64,000 nucleotides of DNA, taken from Corynebacterium halotolerans YIM 70093 = DSM 44683. GTDB lineage: Bacteria; Actinomycetota; Actinomycetes; Mycobacteriales; Mycobacteriaceae. This document shows positions 8,981-17,777 of this stretch, one piece after another (position 1 is the first letter of the stretch; every line of letters starts with the position of its first letter). The DNA lies in NCBI RefSeq assembly GCF_000341345.1, contig NC_020302.1, forward strand, positions 1,530,075 through 1,594,074. The letters run 5' to 3'. A program made the translations under genes and the position numbers. Below the pieces are notes generated by a model, which was not told where the DNA came from, did no database searches, and saw only the letters and a list, made by a program, of their open reading frames with translations.

Positions 8981-10131
8981 GCCTGCACGTCCATGATGTT
9001 CGCACCTTCCAGCATCGCCTCGATGTCCGTCTTCTTCGCGGCGTCGAGGAGCACCCGGCGCTGCTCAACGCTCAGATCCCCCACCAGGTGGATCCTGCGC
9101 TCGAAGGTCGAGTCGAGCACGTTGACCACGGACACCTCGACGTCGTCGAGCGGCATGCCCTTGGCGGCCTCGCGGACGGCCTGCGACGTCGCCGACGCGA
9201 GCGCGGACATGAGCAGGCCCATCGCGCTGAAGCCCTGGTTCTTGCCGCCGGCGGCCTTGGGGCGGTCGGTGACGAGCTCGCGGTCGTCGGTACGCACGAC
9301 CGCGCCGAAGCGGGTGCCGGCGGCCGGGCGCGCGACGGCGGTGTCGGCGTTGGTCGGCTCGGGGGTGAACTCGGGCTCGAGGTACTGCTGGACCCAGTTG
9401 CCGATGATGTGCCCCGCGTGCTGGGCCACCCCCTGACGGGTGCACAGGTGGTCGGCCTTGTCGAGGGAGACCAGCGACTTCGGGTAGCGCGTGGTGCGGA
9501 AGATGTTCTGCGCGTTGTCCACGCCGACGGTCTGGTCGATGGGGGAGTGCACGATCATCAACGGCTTGCGCATCCTCGGCAGGTAGGCCTCCGGGTCGGT
9601 GTCGGCCAGGTCCTCGAGGAAGGGCCGCGAGATGACGATGTCGCGCCCGCCGAGGACGACGGTGACCGCCCCGTGGTCGTCGACCTCCTTGATGCGGTCG
9701 GCGAAGTGCAGCACCGCGTGCGCCGGGTCGAAGGGCGCGCCGATGGTGGCCACGGCGCGCAGATTCCGGATCCGCGTGGCGGCCCGCAGGGAGGCTGCGC
9801 CGCCCAGGGAGTGTCCGACCAGCAGCTGCGGGGCCGAGTATTGCCTGGTCATCCACTCGTTGGCGGCGATGATGTCCTCGACGTTCGAGCTGAAGCAGGT
9901 GTCCTCGAAGTTGCCCTCCGACTGCCCGAGGCCGGGGAAGTCGAACCGCAGCGAGGCGATCCCGTACTCTGCGAGTGTCTTGCATACCCGGGCCGCTGCG
10001 GGGGTGAACCGGGAGCCGGTGAAGCAGTGCGCGAACATCGCGTACGCCACCGGGGGAGAGTCGGGGAAGTCGATGGTGCCTGTCATCGTCGTCCCCTGAC
10101 TCGAGGGAAGCTTGACGCTCACGGAATGCAA
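8977..10131 (-). CDS. Alpha/beta hydrolase fused to a cysteine-less OsmC-like domain
   Basis: A 384-residue two-domain protein. Residues 1 to about 250 form an alpha/beta hydrolase (GHSLGG nucleophile elbow, AHCFTGSRF oxyanion region, a His in KADHLC). Residues 260-384 follow the OsmC fold, but both positions that normally hold the peroxidatic and resolving Cys are changed (ALASATSQ and AAKKTDIEAM). The OsmC half therefore probably cannot reduce peroxides. The listed start is TTG, 11 bases after AAAGG; a GTG at 10122 and an ATG at 10086 (after AGGGG) are alternatives, but family N-termini favour the longer form. It is divergent from secA2. Confidence 0.85.
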   Translation of the reverse strand: MHSVSVKLPSSQGTTMTGTIDFPDSPPVAYAMFAHCFTGSRFTPAAARVCKTLAEYGIASLRFDFPGLGQSEGNFEDTCFSSNVEDIIAANEWMTRQYSAPQLLVGHSLGGAASLRAATRIRNLRAVATIGAPFDPAHAVLHFADRIKEVDDHGAVTVVLGGRDIVISRPFLEDLADTDPEAYLPRMRKPLMIVHSPIDQTVGVDNAQNIFRTTRYPKSLVSLDKADHLCTRQGVAQHAGHIIGNWVQQYLEPEFTPEPTNADTAVARPAAGTRFGAVVRTDDRELVTDRPKAAGGKNQGFSAMGLLMSALASATSQAVREAAKGMPLDDVEVSVVNVLDSTFERRIHLVGDLSVEQRRVLLDAAKKTDIEAMLEGANIMDVQA

Positions 10132-10255
10132 GGCTCAGTACACCTTTCAGTCGGACGGATGGTCTTTCCAAGGATAAGGCAGTGCCAGCACCGGGGGGAC
10201 CCGCCGCTCCATTAGGGTGGACGGGACACACCCACACGAACAACGGAGGTGGACC

Positions 10256-12547
10256 GTGGGCGCATTCGACTGGTTCTGGAAGGCGATGGGGGCACAGTCC
10301 GGACGCAACCAGAAGCGCAGTCGCGCCATCGTCGACGCCGCGGGCGACCGGGCGTCGGAACTCGGGGCGCTCGACGACGCCGAGCTGGCCGGGCGGGCGC
10401 GGCAACTGACCGCCTCGGGGGAGGTGCGCGACCCGGCGGCCTTCCTCGCGGTGCTCGCCGCGGCGTCGAAACGCACCCTGGGCCTGGAGCCGTTCCCCGT
10501 GCAGTCGCAGGCCGTGCTGCGCCTGCTCGAGGGCGACGTCATCCAGATGGCCACCGGCGAGGGCAAGACCCTCGTCGGTGCGATGGCCGCCACCGGCTTC
10601 GCCCTGGGCGGCAGGCGCGTCCACGTGGTCACCGTCAACGACTACCTCGCCGCCCGTGACGCCGAGTGGATGCGCCCGCTGGTGGAATTCTTCGGCCTGA
10701 CGGTCGCCTCCGTCACCGAGAAGCTCACCCCCGGAGAGCGCCGCGAGGCCTACGCCGCGGACGTCATCTACGGCCCGGTCAACGAGATCGGCTTCGACGT
10801 GCTGCGGGACCAGCAGATCACCAGCCGCGAACAGGCCGTGCAGGCACCGGCCGACGTCGCGCTCGTGGACGAGGCGGACTCCGTGCTCGTCGACGAGGCG
10901 CTGGTGCCGCTCGTGCTCGCCGGCAGCCAGCCCGGGGTCGAGGCGACCGGCCAGATCACCGACATCGTGCGCCACCTGCGGGAGAACGAGCACTACACGA
11001 TCGACGACGACCGCCGGAACGCCTTCCTCACCGAGGCCGGCGCGAAGCGTGTCGAGCAGGCGCTCGGCATCGGCTCCCTCTACGACGACGGGCACATCGG
11101 CACCACCCTGGTGAAGGTCAACCTGGCGCTGCACGCCCGCGCCCTGCTGATCCGCGACATCCACTACCTCGTCGTCGACGGCAAGGTGCAGCTGATCGAC
11201 GCCTCCCGGGGACGGGTGGCCGACCTGCAACGCTGGCCCGACGGGCTCCAGGCGGCCGTCGAGGCGAAGGAGGGACTCGACGTCACCGAGGGCGGGCGCA
11301 TCCTGGACACCATCACCCTCCAGGCGCTCATGGGCCGCTACCCGATGGTCTGCGGCATGACCGGCACCGCCGTCGAGGCCACCGACCAGCTACGCCAGTT
11401 CTACGGCCTGCAGGTCTCCGTCATCGACCGGAACAAGGAGCTGCGCCGCTTCGACGAGGCCGACCGGATCTTCGCCACCGCCGAGGAGAAGAACCGTGCG
11501 ATCGTCGCCGAGATCGCCGCCCTCCACGCCACCGGCCAACCGGTGCTGGTGGGCACCCATGACGTCGCCGAGTCGGAGATGCTCGCCGAGGCACTCGAGG
11601 AGCTGGGCATCGAGGTCAACGTCCTCAACGCCAAGAACGACGCCGAGGAGGCCCGCATCATCGCCGAGGCCGGCGACCTGGGGCGGGTGACCGTCTCCAC
11701 GCAGATGGCCGGCCGTGGCACGGACATCCGGCTCGGCGGCGCGGACGAGTCCGACCACGGGGAGGTCGTCGAACTGGGCGGGCTGGCCGTGATCGGCACG
11801 TCCCGCCACCGCAGCTCCCGTCTGGACAACCAGCTGCGCGGTCGCGCCGGACGCCAGGGGGATCCGGGCCTGTCCCTGTTCTTCGTCTCGCTGGAGGACG
11901 ACGTGGTCGCCGCCGGCGGCGCGGGGGAGCAGATCACCGCCCAGCCGGATGCCGACGGCCGCATCGACTCGAAGCGGGTGGCCGACTTCATCGGCCACTG
12001 TCAGCGTGTGACCGAGGGGCAGCTGCTGGAGATCCACGCCCAGTCCTGGAAGTACAACCAGCTGCTGGCCGACCAGCGCGTGATCATCGACGAGCGGCGG
12101 GCGAAGCTGCTGGACACCGGACAGGCGTGGGGGGAACTGGCCGAGCGGGCGCCGGAGCGGGCGGAGGAGTTGTCCGGCCTGCCGCGCGAGGTGCTCGAGC
12201 GGGCGGCGCGCGAGATCATGCTCTTCCACCTGGACGACTCCTGGGCCGAGCATCTGGCGCACATGGACGACGTGCGCGAGTCGATCCACCTGCGTGCCAT
12301 CGCACGGGAGACCCCCATCGACGAGTACCACCGCATCGCCGTGCGCGAGTTCAGGGACCTGGCCCAACGCGCCGTCGATGACGCCGTCGCGACCTTCCGG
12401 ACGGTTCCGATTGATGCCGAGGGTGCCCACCTGGAGGACCAGGGCCTGTCCCGCCCGTCCGCCACCTGGACCTACATGGTCTCTGACAACCCCCTGGCGG
12501 GCTCGGGCAATTCGGTCATCTCCGGCCTCGGAAACCTCTTCCGGTGA
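10256..12547 (+). CDS. secA2: Accessory preprotein translocase ATPase SecA2
   Basis: A 763-residue SecA paralogue that drives export of a subset of proteins through SecYEG. Visible features are Walker A (MATGEGKTL, about residue 98), the DEAD-like ALVDEADSVLVDEA, and the nucleotide-binding-fold 2 stretch STQMAGRGTDIRLGG with LRGRAGRQGDPG. It is shorter than housekeeping SecA and ends without the C-terminal Cys-rich SEC-C tail, as actinobacterial SecA2 proteins do. The GTG at 10256 is chosen because GGAGG lies 6 bases upstream. Confidence 0.92.
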   Translation: MGAFDWFWKAMGAQSGRNQKRSRAIVDAAGDRASELGALDDAELAGRARQLTASGEVRDPAAFLAVLAAASKRTLGLEPFPVQSQAVLRLLEGDVIQMATGEGKTLVGAMAATGFALGGRRVHVVTVNDYLAARDAEWMRPLVEFFGLTVASVTEKLTPGERREAYAADVIYGPVNEIGFDVLRDQQITSREQAVQAPADVALVDEADSVLVDEALVPLVLAGSQPGVEATGQITDIVRHLRENEHYTIDDDRRNAFLTEAGAKRVEQALGIGSLYDDGHIGTTLVKVNLALHARALLIRDIHYLVVDGKVQLIDASRGRVADLQRWPDGLQAAVEAKEGLDVTEGGRILDTITLQALMGRYPMVCGMTGTAVEATDQLRQFYGLQVSVIDRNKELRRFDEADRIFATAEEKNRAIVAEIAALHATGQPVLVGTHDVAESEMLAEALEELGIEVNVLNAKNDAEEARIIAEAGDLGRVTVSTQMAGRGTDIRLGGADESDHGEVVELGGLAVIGTSRHRSSRLDNQLRGRAGRQGDPGLSLFFVSLEDDVVAAGGAGEQITAQPDADGRIDSKRVADFIGHCQRVTEGQLLEIHAQSWKYNQLLADQRVIIDERRAKLLDTGQAWGELAERAPERAEELSGLPREVLERAAREIMLFHLDDSWAEHLAHMDDVRESIHLRAIARETPIDEYHRIAVREFRDLAQRAVDDAVATFRTVPIDAEGAHLEDQGLSRPSATWTYMVSDNPLAGSGNSVISGLGNLFR

Positions 12548-12690
12548 AGGGCTTCGCCTGTTTGCCGGCAGGGTATTTTGTTTCCGCCACCCTCGTATCC
12601 GCCCACGAAACCGCAGGCGACGGGGGACGGTGGGTGCGCTTTTCCCGCAATCTGCGGCGGGGTACGCCCTCGCCGCCCGCGCACAGCGGC

Positions 12691-12696
12691 TATGAT
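12691..12696 (+). promoter_or_regulatory. Probable -10 (TATGAT) for odhI
   Basis: TATGAT lies about 40 bases before the odhI ATG and is followed by a leader with GGAGG 8 bases before the start. No good -35 is visible, which is normal for corynebacterial sigma-A promoters. Confidence 0.5.
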
Positions 12697-12737
12697 GGCT
12701 TTCAGTCCACAGATCCGACGAACCGGAGGTTATTGAA

Positions 12738-13172
12738 ATGAGCGAGAATACCGGTACTCCAGAGGCACAGGTCGAGACGACGTCGGTCTTCCGTGCCGAT
12801 CTTCTCAAGGAAATGGAGTCCGGCGCTGGCACCACCCCGGCCGCCTCCGGTGCGGACAACCTGCCCGAGGGGGCAGGTCTGCTCGTGGTCAAGCGCGGCC
12901 CGAACGCTGGTGCCCGATTCCTTCTGGATCAGACCACCACCACGGCCGGCCGCCACCCGGATTCCGACATCTTCCTCGACGATGTCACGGTCTCCCGGCG
13001 CCATGCCGAGTTCCGCATCAACGACGGCGAGTTCGAGGTCGTCGACGTCGGATCCCTCAACGGCACCTACGTCAACCGCGAGCCGCGCAACGCTCAGGTG
13101 CTCTCCACCGGCGACGAGATCCAGATCGGCAAGTTCCGCCTGGTCTTCCTCGCCGCCCCGAAGAAGGACTAG
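12738..13172 (+). CDS. odhI: FHA-domain 2-oxoglutarate dehydrogenase inhibitor OdhI
   Basis: A 144-residue protein of the OdhI/GarA family. The N-terminal phosphosite ETTSVF is intact, with Thr14 and Thr15 at the positions phosphorylated by PknG/PknA-type kinases in C. glutamicum. The FHA domain covers about 48-140 (AGRHPDSDIFLDDVTVSRRHAEF, DVGSLNGTYVN). In the family the unphosphorylated protein binds OdhA and blocks the 2-oxoglutarate dehydrogenase complex, steering carbon to glutamate; phosphorylation makes FHA bind its own tail and releases the enzyme. It is followed directly by ftsR. Confidence 0.97.
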   Translation: MSENTGTPEAQVETTSVFRADLLKEMESGAGTTPAASGADNLPEGAGLLVVKRGPNAGARFLLDQTTTTAGRHPDSDIFLDDVTVSRRHAEFRINDGEFEVVDVGSLNGTYVNREPRNAQVLSTGDEIQIGKFRLVFLAAPKKD

Positions 13173-13228
13173 CTCCTTCCTCATTTCCCTGCCCACCCCT
13201 TCCCAAGAAAAGCGATCCAGTACCAGCA

Positions 13229-13969
13229 GTGAGTGCAGTCCGTAAGTCGGCGGCGGTCCGTTCCACCTCGGCAAAAAGTTCCTCCAAAACCATGTCCATC
13301 GGAGTGGTGCTGGAGCGACTCCGCGCGGAATTTCCCGACGTGACCGTCTCGAAAATCCGGTTCCTCGAGTCCGAGGGGCTGATCTCACCCCAGCGCACCG
13401 CCTCCGGATACCGCCGGTTCACCGGCGACGACGTCGAGCGGCTGCGCTACATCCTGGTGACCCAGCGCGACAATTACCTGCCGCTGAAGGTCATCCGGGA
13501 GCAGCTGGAGGCGATGGACTCGGGGGCGGTCACCGCCATCCTCACCGCCGGCGAGGCGGAGCCGATGGTCGCGCCGGAGAACTTCCGCGCGCCCGTCGCC
13601 ACGCGGCTGACCGACACCGACGTCGCGGAGCAGGCGGGCGTCGGGGAGGACAGTGTCGCCGAGCTGATCTCGGCGGGACTGATCCGGCCGGACGGGGCGG
13701 GTTTCTTCACCGCCGACGATGTGCGCATCGTCACGACCGCCGAGGCGCTCAAGGGCTTCGGCTTCGACATCCGGCACCTGAAGTCGCTGCGCAACACCGC
13801 CAACCGGCAGGCCGACCTCATCGGCCGGGTGGCCGGACCCGTCGCGAAGTCGAACAGCGACACCGCGCGCCCGCGGGCGGAGGAGATGGGCCTGCAGATG
13901 ACGGCGCTGGTGGTCTCCCTCCACGCCAATCTGGTCAAGAACGCACTGCGTGACGAGTTGGATTCATGA
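13229..13969 (+). CDS. ftsR: MerR-family regulator FtsR
   Basis: A 246-residue MerR-type DNA-binding protein (SIGVVLERLRAEFPDVTVSKIRFLE, then SGYRRFTGDDVERLRYI). In C. glutamicum the gene directly after odhI is ftsR, an activator of ftsZ, and position and sequence agree. The N-terminus before residue 22 is low-complexity Ser/Lys. GTG at 13229 is used because the extension resembles FtsR; ATG at 13292 is an alternative and neither has a strong Shine-Dalgarno. The stop overlaps the next ATG by 4 bases. Confidence 0.88.
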   Translation: MSAVRKSAAVRSTSAKSSSKTMSIGVVLERLRAEFPDVTVSKIRFLESEGLISPQRTASGYRRFTGDDVERLRYILVTQRDNYLPLKVIREQLEAMDSGAVTAILTAGEAEPMVAPENFRAPVATRLTDTDVAEQAGVGEDSVAELISAGLIRPDGAGFFTADDVRIVTTAEALKGFGFDIRHLKSLRNTANRQADLIGRVAGPVAKSNSDTARPRAEEMGLQMTALVVSLHANLVKNALRDELDS

Positions 13970-14622
13970 CTTTCATTCCTGTCGAGTACCACGGTGTGCA
14001 CACCACCGGCCCCGAGCAGTTCGCCTGTGTGGTGCTGCGTTGGGCCGAGCAGAAGCGCATCCTCCCGATCTGGCTCTCGCCGCTCGCGGCCGCGGAGCTC
14101 GAGATCCGTGACAAGGGCTACAGCCCCCGGCGGCCGGGCAGCCACGAGCTGCTGGCCGAGACGCTGACCCGGCTGACCAGCGGAGTCTCCGGCATCAACA
14201 TCGTCAGCCACTACGAAGGCGTGTTCATCGCCTCGATCGTGCTCAACGACGGCCAGGAGATCGACGCGCGGGCCTCCGACGCGGTGATCCTGGCCCGGAT
14301 GTTCGAGATGGACATCCACGTCGACGAGGACGTGCTGCTCCAGGCCTCCGTCTTCGTCTCCGACGAGGATCTGGCGGACTACCTCCAGGTGCAGGTCAAG
14401 GGCGCCACCGTGACCGAGGGTGATTCCTCGGCCTCGGGCGATGCCCAGGCGGACAAGGACTTCGAGGAGATGATGCGCTCGCTCGGCATGTCGGAGGAGG
14501 ACCTGTTCGGTCGCGGCGCGGGCCCGGGGGACGGGGACGGGCCGGGTGACTCCGATGACGGGTCTGAAGATGTGGACGGCGATGACCGGGGCTCCGGGGA
14601 CGACGGGGATTCACGGGATTAG
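13966..14622 (+). CDS. Bifunctional nuclease family protein (DUF151)
   Basis: A 218-residue protein whose first 140 residues are a DUF151 domain (FACVVLRWAEQKRILPIWLSP, then INDGQEIDARASDAVILA-type core). Members have been described as DNase/RNase in plants and as stand-alone conserved genes in actinobacteria. The last 50 residues are an Asp/Gly-rich acidic tail with no fold. It is translationally coupled to ftsR and conserved in this neighbourhood, suggesting a link to division or central control that is not yet defined. Confidence 0.85.
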   Translation: MTFIPVEYHGVHTTGPEQFACVVLRWAEQKRILPIWLSPLAAAELEIRDKGYSPRRPGSHELLAETLTRLTSGVSGINIVSHYEGVFIASIVLNDGQEIDARASDAVILARMFEMDIHVDEDVLLQASVFVSDEDLADYLQVQVKGATVTEGDSSASGDAQADKDFEEMMRSLGMSEEDLFGRGAGPGDGDGPGDSDDGSEDVDGDDRGSGDDGDSRD

Positions 14623-14624
14623 GC

Positions 14625-14646
14625 GTTAACTTCGGCTTAACTTTTT
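14625..14646 (+). terminator. Weak terminator-like hairpin after the DUF151 gene
   Basis: GTTAA, loop CTTCGGC and TTAAC, followed by five T. The stem is only 5 base pairs, so termination would be partial. Confidence 0.4.
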
Positions 14647-14738
14647 GGGCGTGTCGGGCGGTCAAGGCTTGACGCTGGTCTAACCTTGCTCTTGAATGGT
14701 GCATAACGCTTTAATCTAAACCCCATCGGAGTAATTAC

Positions 14739-15290
14739 GTGAGCAGTAATCAGCAGCCCGTCCAGGAGTCACTCTTCGACCTCGGTCCCGACGAGGAGGT
14801 CGGCTACCGCGTGCCCATCGCCTGTCAAGTGGCCGGTATCACCTACCGCCAGCTCGACTACTGGGCGCGCACCAATCTGGTCAAGCCCTCCATCCGGAAT
14901 GCGCGCGGCTCGGGATCCCAGCGCCTGTACTCCTTCCGCGACGTCCTCGTCCTGAAGATCGTCAAGCGTCTGCTCGACACCGGCATCTCCCTGCAGAACA
15001 TCCGCCTGGCGGTGGAGAAGCTGCGCGACCGCGGCGTCAACGACATCGCCGAGATCACGCTGGTCTCCGACGGCACCACCGTCTACGAGTGCCGCTCCAA
15101 CGACGAGGTCATCGACCTGCTCGGCGGGGGACAGGGCGTGTTCGGCATCGCCGTGCCGGGCATCATGAAGGAACTGAGCGGAACCATCTCCGCCTTCCCC
15201 TCCGAGCGTGTCGATTCGGAGGACGACTTTCGCGACAACGTGATCACCACCGACGAGCTCGCCGCCCGTCGCCAGCGCAAGTCCTCCTAG
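14739..15290 (+). CDS. MerR-family transcriptional regulator
   Basis: A 183-residue regulator with a MerR/HspR-like helix-turn-helix (YRVPIACQVAGITYRQLDYWARTNLV, then GSGSQRLYSFRDVLVLKIVKRLLD). There is no cysteine-rich effector domain, so it is not a metal sensor. It ends the odhI-ftsR-DUF151-merR cluster and is followed by a strong terminator. The GTG start has GGAG 8 bases upstream. Confidence 0.88.
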   Translation: MSSNQQPVQESLFDLGPDEEVGYRVPIACQVAGITYRQLDYWARTNLVKPSIRNARGSGSQRLYSFRDVLVLKIVKRLLDTGISLQNIRLAVEKLRDRGVNDIAEITLVSDGTTVYECRSNDEVIDLLGGGQGVFGIAVPGIMKELSGTISAFPSERVDSEDDFRDNVITTDELAARRQRKSS

Positions 15291-15307
15291 GAGGCGCGCG
15301 CCACGTC

Positions 15308-15368
15308 ATCACCGAATCCCCGGTCCCGTCTGCTCACGTGCGGGCCGGGGATTCGGTGATTCTTTGTT
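15308..15368 (+). terminator. Strong intrinsic terminator after merR
   Basis: A perfect 16-base-pair stem (ATCACCGAATCCCCGG pairing with 15345-15360), a 21-base loop and a T-rich tail TCTTTGTT. It separates this operon from the convergent VWA gene. Confidence 0.88.
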
Positions 15369-15416
15369 CCGGGCGGTTGTCGCCGACCTGTCTTCCGGCT
15401 GCGGGGCGGGGGCGGC

Positions 15417-16892
15417 CTAGAGCCCCACGGTCCCGCGCACCAGGGCGGTGAGCTCCTCCGGCGTGTTCGCCCGGGTGTGGCTGTCCGCCAGTTCGGCCAG
15501 CAGCGGGTCGATACCCTCGGTCCCGACGTGGACCACGTCCAGGATCACGTTCCCGTGGCGGGAGCGCTGGAGAGCGTCCCGGAAGGTGGGATCGTCCATG
15601 TCCTGGGCGGTGGCGGAGGTGACCAGCAGTACGCGGACCGGGGCGCCGATCTCGTTGGACCGGTCGGAGGCGTTGGCGACGGCCGCGACGACCGCGGAAC
15701 GGGTCTGCGGGACACCGCCGGTGCCGAAGCGCTGGATGGCGTCGGCGGCCGCCTGGCCGCCGGAGAAGTTGACGTTGCGGCGCCAGCCGTCGGTGACACC
15801 CGGGTTGATCGGGGAGGAGTAGTTCCACAGGGCGACCCCGTGTCCCTGACCACCCAGGTCCAGCGCCACGGCGGAGAGGACGTCGGCGGCGGTGGAGTAG
15901 AGGCTGCCCCCGCCGAAGGGTGCGCTCATGTTCCGGGAGGTGTCGAGCAGCAGCAGCGTGTCCGTCGCTGGCACCGGGGCCGGGGCGGGATCCTCGGCCG
16001 GCGGCTGGGTCTCCTCCGGGGCGGCCTCGGTGGTGGTCTCACTCTCGGTCCCGGGGGTCTGTTCACCTGCGGCGGCCGCCCACACGGCGGACAGGTCCGG
16101 CTGCTCGCCGGCCGGGTCCTCCGCGCTGACCCCGGAGTTCTCCTCGGCGTGGCGGGCGAACTCGGCCCCGGCTCGGGACTGCTCCTCGGAGACCTCGCCG
16201 GCCGGGTTCAGGGGGATGGCGGAGTAGAGGATCCGCGCATCGGGCAGCGCGGTGAACTCGTAGCCCTCCGGCACCGTGTTCTCCGTCACGGCGATCAGCG
16301 GGGCCTCGTCGCCGACGGCCTGCCCGACGCTGAGTTCCCGGTCGCGGGCGACCAGCTCCGGGGCGGCGTCGGCTCCCGCGAGCGCCGCGGAGGCGGTGAC
16401 CGCGGCGCCGGTCTGGTCGGCGACGGGGTAGGCGACCTCGGCGGCGTCGATGTCCTCGATCGTCGGCGCCTGGCCGCGGCCGGCGACGCCCACGGTGCCT
16501 TCGGCGACAACGGGGTGTTCGGAGGAGGCGGCGGTGCGTCCGGCCTCCTCGAGGACCGCGGTGGTGGCCGGGGAGTCGGCGGCGACGTAGACGGCCGCCT
16601 CCGCCGGGTCGTCGACGAGCTGCGGGGTCACGCAGTGGTCGCGCACCACCGGGTCGGTGCCGGACCAGTCGGCCATCAGGTCCTCGGCGACCGTGGGGGA
16701 GGAGGCGGCCACGGGGAGGATCAGCTCGCCCTCGATGCACTCGCCCTCGGCCTGTGTCTGTCCCGGTTCGGCGGCGTCGCGCACCCAGAACCACCACACG
16801 AGGCCGGCGATGAGGGCGAGGATCACCACAATGGCGATGATGACGTTGGTGGAGACGGCGTAGTTGTTCTTGCCGTTGGAGTGACGACCCAC
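15417..16892 (-). CDS. Membrane-anchored substrate-binding-like and VWA-domain protein
   Basis: A 491-residue protein with one N-terminal membrane anchor (NVIIAIVVILALIAGLVWWFWV), a periplasmic-binding-like segment at about 55-240, an acidic Thr/Glu/Pro-rich linker, and a C-terminal von Willebrand factor A domain from about residue 305. The VWA metal site is imperfect: LLLDTSRNMS has Asn where the DxSxS motif needs its second Ser. It is probably a cell-surface protein of unknown task. The GTG start follows GGAAGGA. It lies upstream of the glycosylase gene by strand but runs into the terminator at 15.3 kb. Confidence 0.8.
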   Translation of the reverse strand: MGRHSNGKNNYAVSTNVIIAIVVILALIAGLVWWFWVRDAAEPGQTQAEGECIEGELILPVAASSPTVAEDLMADWSGTDPVVRDHCVTPQLVDDPAEAAVYVAADSPATTAVLEEAGRTAASSEHPVVAEGTVGVAGRGQAPTIEDIDAAEVAYPVADQTGAAVTASAALAGADAAPELVARDRELSVGQAVGDEAPLIAVTENTVPEGYEFTALPDARILYSAIPLNPAGEVSEEQSRAGAEFARHAEENSGVSAEDPAGEQPDLSAVWAAAAGEQTPGTESETTTEAAPEETQPPAEDPAPAPVPATDTLLLLDTSRNMSAPFGGGSLYSTAADVLSAVALDLGGQGHGVALWNYSSPINPGVTDGWRRNVNFSGGQAAADAIQRFGTGGVPQTRSAVVAAVANASDRSNEIGAPVRVLLVTSATAQDMDDPTFRDALQRSRHGNVILDVVHVGTEGIDPLLAELADSHTRANTPEELTALVRGTVGL

Positions 16893-16916
16893 GAGCGCGA
16901 TCCTTCCGGTCAGTGA

Positions 16917-17777
16917 CTAGCTTCGCAGTGTAGTGCGCTCGGCGGCGTCGATGAGTCCGACAAGCCGGTCGCGCAGCGGACGGGCGCGTTCGGCCAGCCC
17001 GCGCTGTCGTTCAACGTACTCGGCCTTGCCCTCCGGTGTCTCGATGGCCACCACGTCGAAGCCGTGGTCCCGGCAGTCGTAGGGGGAGGCCTCCATGTCC
17101 AGGATGCGGGCGTCGACCGCCAGCTCGAAGGTGTCCAGGAACAGCTCCCCGGGCACCAGCGGGCCCAGCTTGGACGCCCACTTGTACAGGTCCATGGTCG
17201 CGTGCACGCAGCCGGCCTGGTCGTTGTCGGGCTGGTCCTCGCGGGTGAGCACGGTCAGGTTCAGCGGGCGTGCGGGGGTGGTGAAGAAGCGGTAGGCGTC
17301 GAAGTGGGTGCAGCGGATCCGGTGCTGCTCGACGACCGCGTCGGTGCCCGCCGCGCCCAGCCGCAGGGGGAGGTCGTGGCGGGGGTGGTCGGACCGGTAG
17401 ACCATCGCCCACTCGTGCAGGCCGAAGCAGTCGAAGCGGGACGGGTTGAGGTTGGTGCGCCGCAGCAGGCCGCGGATGTAGATCATCGAGTCCCCCCGGC
17501 GGGCCCAGAAGGCGTCGACGTCGACGGTGACGCGGTCGTCGTGACGCGTGTAGTCCCGCCAGTCCTCGTGCGGCGGCTCGCCGAGCAGCTCCACGCCGAC
17601 GCCGGGGTGCCAGCGGCGCAGGTGGGCCGGGCGCACGGGGTAGTACTCGAAGAGGAAGTCGAAGACGGGGTGCTTCTCGTGCCGGCGGCGCCGCTCCAGG
17701 TGGTCGCGGGTATGGGCGTCGGCGCGGTGTTCGTGGGCGGTCATGCGCTCGCGCCAGTGGTCGGGTGTCAGCTCCAT
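16917..17777 (-). CDS. Putative 3-methyladenine DNA glycosylase-annotated protein
   Basis: A 286-residue soluble protein of a family commonly named 3-methyladenine DNA glycosylase in actinobacteria (MELTPDHWRERMTAHEHRAD start; FDFLFEYYPVRPAHLRRWHPG; NMDLYKWA-like DLYKWASKLGPLVPGE). I see no classical glycosylase helix-hairpin-helix motif, so the enzymatic name rests on family habit only. The ATG lies directly after the stop of the CNNM gene, which indicates one transcript with the two CBS-domain proteins. Confidence 0.7.
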   Translation of the reverse strand: MELTPDHWRERMTAHEHRADAHTRDHLERRRRHEKHPVFDFLFEYYPVRPAHLRRWHPGVGVELLGEPPHEDWRDYTRHDDRVTVDVDAFWARRGDSMIYIRGLLRRTNLNPSRFDCFGLHEWAMVYRSDHPRHDLPLRLGAAGTDAVVEQHRIRCTHFDAYRFFTTPARPLNLTVLTREDQPDNDQAGCVHATMDLYKWASKLGPLVPGELFLDTFELAVDARILDMEASPYDCRDHGFDVVAIETPEGKAEYVERQRGLAERARPLRDRLVGLIDAAERTTLRS

